Shown piece by piece: positions 42,614-44,098 of a DNA stretch of 44,098 bases (its first letter is position 1; each line of letters opens with the position of its first letter). The stretch lies in assembly GCA_040510195.1 (NCBI GenBank), contig JBEVJK010000054.1, positions 1 through 44,098 on the forward strand. The letters are read 5' to 3'. The notes under the pieces were generated by a model that saw only the letters and a list, made by a program, of their open reading frames with translations, did no database searches and was not told the origin of the DNA. Source of the stretch: JBEVJK01 sp040510195. GTDB taxonomy: Bacteria > Pseudomonadota > Alphaproteobacteria > Rhizobiales > Rhizobiaceae. A program made the translations under genes and the position numbers.

Positions 42614-42680
42614 GCTCGTGCTCCCGCTCTTGACTGGTCATAAACGAGCGGAGCAGGGTGCCGGTTCCGCCGGTCCGGCC

Positions 42681-44003
42681 TCAGCCGGAGATGTCCTCGC
42701 CGCGGAACACCCTGGAGAAGATCGTGTCGACATGCTTGGTGTGATAGCCGAGGTCGAACTTGTCGCGCAGCTCGGCCTCCGACAGCGTCTTGCGAACGTC
42801 CTTGTCGGCCAGCAGTTCCTCAAGGAAATCGGCCCCTTCCTCCCAAACCTTCATGGCGTTCCTCTGCACGAGCCGGTAGGCGTCCTCGCGTGAGACGCCG
42901 GCCTGGGTCAGCGCCAGGAGCACGCGCTGCGAATGGATGAGCCCGCGGAACCGCTCCAGGTTGCGCCGCATCGTCTCGGGGTAGACGACCAGCTTGTCGA
43001 TCACCCCGGCGAGGCGAGACAGGGCGAAATCGAGCGTCACCGTGGCGTCGGGGCCGATGATCCGCTCGACCGACGAATGCGAGATGTCGCGCTCGTGCCA
43101 CAGCGCGACATCCTGCAGTCCGGCGAGCAGGTTGGAGCGAACTACGCGCGCGAGGCCCGAAATCGTCTCGGCCGAGATCGGGTTGCGCTTGTGGGGCATC
43201 GCCGACGAACCCTTCTGGCCGGGCTTGAACCCCTCGAGCACCTCGGACACCTCCGTGCGCTGGAGGTGGCGCAGCTCGACCGCCACCAGCTCGCACGTCG
43301 CCGCCGACGAGGCGCAGGCATAGAGGAATTCGGCGTGACGATCGCGGGCGATCACCTGCGTCGCGGCCACCGGTCGGAGCCCGAGCGCGTCACCGACGAA
43401 CGCTTCGACCGCAGGCGGGATGTTCGAGTACGTGCCGACCGCCCCGCTGAGTTTCATCACGGCGACCGAGTCGCGCGCGGCGCGCAGGCGGGTGCGGTCT
43501 CGGTCGACCTGGGCGGCCCAGAGCGCGACCTTGGCGCCGAACGTGGTCGGTTCGGCGTGGATGCCGTGCGTGCGACCGATCATCACGGTGTCGCGATGGG
43601 TCCGGGCGAGCGACACGAGAGAGCGGAGCAGGTCGGTCGAGGCCTCGAGCAGCAGGTCGGTGGCGTCGGTCATCGCCCAGCACAGCGCCGTGTCGACGAC
43701 GTCGGACGACGTGAGGCCGTAGTGGATCCACGAACCCGCGGGTTGGCCGATCGCCGCTTGGACGACATCGACGAACGCCGCGACATCGTGGTCGGTCACC
43801 GCCTCCCGTTCGAGTACCGCCTCGACGAACGCTTCGTCCACGACGGGCGCGCGATCACGGCACACCGCCGCGTCGGCGGCGGGGACCACGTCGAGCTTCG
43901 CATGGCCCTCGGTCGCCAGCAGTTCGACCTCCAGCCAGCGCCCGAATCGTCGGACGTCGGACCAGACCGCGTCCATCTCGGGCGTGGAGTACCGGGGGAT
44001 CAC
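42681..44003 (-). CDS. purB: adenylosuccinate lyase, apparently chimeric
   Basis: Cleaves SAICAR and adenylosuccinate in purine synthesis. The 440-aa frame is intact, with IGRTHGIHAEPTTFG and GSSAMPHKRNP (the flexible catalytic loop). The GTG at 44003 is used: it gives MIPRYSTPEM, the normal N-terminus, and overlaps the upstream purA stop as GTGA; GTG 44012 is an alternative. The C-terminal third (after about residue 310) reads like Rhizobiales PurB, e.g. LALTQAGVSREDAYRLVQRN, whereas the N-terminal two thirds (MDAVWSDVRRFGRWLEVELL, DHDVAAFVDVVQAAIGQPAG) read like actinobacterial PurB. See findings. Function is clear; integrity of the sequence is not. Confidence 0.85.
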   Translation of the reverse strand: MIPRYSTPEMDAVWSDVRRFGRWLEVELLATEGHAKLDVVPAADAAVCRDRAPVVDEAFVEAVLEREAVTDHDVAAFVDVVQAAIGQPAGSWIHYGLTSSDVVDTALCWAMTDATDLLLEASTDLLRSLVSLARTHRDTVMIGRTHGIHAEPTTFGAKVALWAAQVDRDRTRLRAARDSVAVMKLSGAVGTYSNIPPAVEAFVGDALGLRPVAATQVIARDRHAEFLYACASSAATCELVAVELRHLQRTEVSEVLEGFKPGQKGSSAMPHKRNPISAETISGLARVVRSNLLAGLQDVALWHERDISHSSVERIIGPDATVTLDFALSRLAGVIDKLVVYPETMRRNLERFRGLIHSQRVLLALTQAGVSREDAYRLVQRNAMKVWEEGADFLEELLADKDVRKTLSEAELRDKFDLGYHTKHVDTIFSRVFRGEDISG

Positions 44004-44098
44004 GACGTCCACACGAGGTAGTCGTCGCGCTCCGCACCCACGCCGACCACGCGGACGGGGACGCCCACCTCTCGTTCGACGATCTCGATGAACCGCTG
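44000..44098 (-). CDS. purA: adenylosuccinate synthetase, C-terminal fragment
   Basis: The last 32 residues of a protein cut by the right edge. The ending RFIEIVEREVGVPVRVVGVG followed by AERDDYLVW fits the C-terminus of PurA, which converts IMP to adenylosuccinate, the step just before PurB. Its stop codon overlaps the purB start (GTGA at 44000-44003). A purA-purB overlap is not a Rhizobiales arrangement, so this fragment belongs with the foreign-looking part of purB. Confidence 0.65.
   Translation of the reverse strand, partial: QRFIEIVEREVGVPVRVVGVGAERDDYLVWTS

Noticed and set aside
42681..44003. Horizontal transfer as the main explanation for mosaic purB
   Set aside because: The foreign part also brings purA in actinobacterial order and the switch lies in a near-invariant segment at a window edge, which fits an assembly join better; kept only as an alternative.

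Overview
The window looks like a chromosome segment from a GC-rich alphaproteobacterium of the Rhizobiales (Hyphomicrobiales), probably Phyllobacteriaceae/Mesorhizobium-like. The evidence is gene content and order: icd next to trmJ-murI-rpsD, purC-purS-purQ close to purL-bolA-grxD, a DUF1476/zeta F1-ATPase inhibitor gene, a DUF1127 gene divergent from a MocR regulator, and a consensus EcfG-type stress promoter. This assignment rests on recognising protein families; no database search was run. Nearly every base is coding and many genes overlap by 4 nt. I see no tRNA, rRNA, insertion sequence, prophage or CRISPR array, and no gene-free stretch longer than about 260 nt.

Layout. 1-3.9 kb: core genes (icd, cut by the left edge; trmJ; murI; a small DUF3008 gene; rpsD). 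4-7.1 kb: a GT39-type membrane glycosyltransferase and a zinc-ribbon/DUF5939 class III nucleotide cyclase. 7.1-13.6 kb, minus strand: a peptide-type ABC importer operon (fused double ATPase, Tat-exported binding protein, two permeases, all overlapping by 4 nt) followed by a small methyltransferase. 13.7-20.8 kb: a second cyclase overlapping a secreted polysaccharide lyase, a DUF3095 cyclase-like protein, a GT4 glycosyltransferase overlapping a polysaccharide deacetylase, an MBL-fold hydrolase and a cyclic-nucleotide-binding (CNB) protein. 20.8-30.1 kb: an ABC exporter-like protein whose nucleotide-binding domain has lost its catalytic residues, two methyltransferase-like proteins, three consecutive glycosyltransferases and a GtrB/GtrA pair. 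30.2-32.4 kb: ttcA and a Bcr/CflA-type MFS exporter. 32.5-44.1 kb: purine biosynthesis (purL, purQ, purS, purC, purB) interleaved with bolA, grxD, a MocR regulator, DUF1127, a lipoprotein, the F1-ATPase zeta subunit, an HpcH/HpaI aldolase, an alpha/beta hydrolase, a VOC protein and an unlisted 57-aa membrane protein.

Most notable points. (1) Three class III cyclase-fold proteins, a CNB protein with an intact phosphate-binding cassette and a phosphodiesterase-like MBL protein lie among glycan genes within 15 kb, a possible cyclic-nucleotide/envelope-glycan module. (2) The 904-aa ABC protein at 20.8-23.5 kb lacks Walker A Lys, Walker B acidic residues, Q-loop Gln and H-loop His, and its NBD carries three copies of an N[LV]L[FY]G segment. 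(3) purB at the right edge appears chimeric: its C-terminal part is alphaproteobacterial, while its N-terminal two thirds and the upstream purA tail look actinobacterial. An assembly join near 43.05-43.1 kb is the likeliest explanation.
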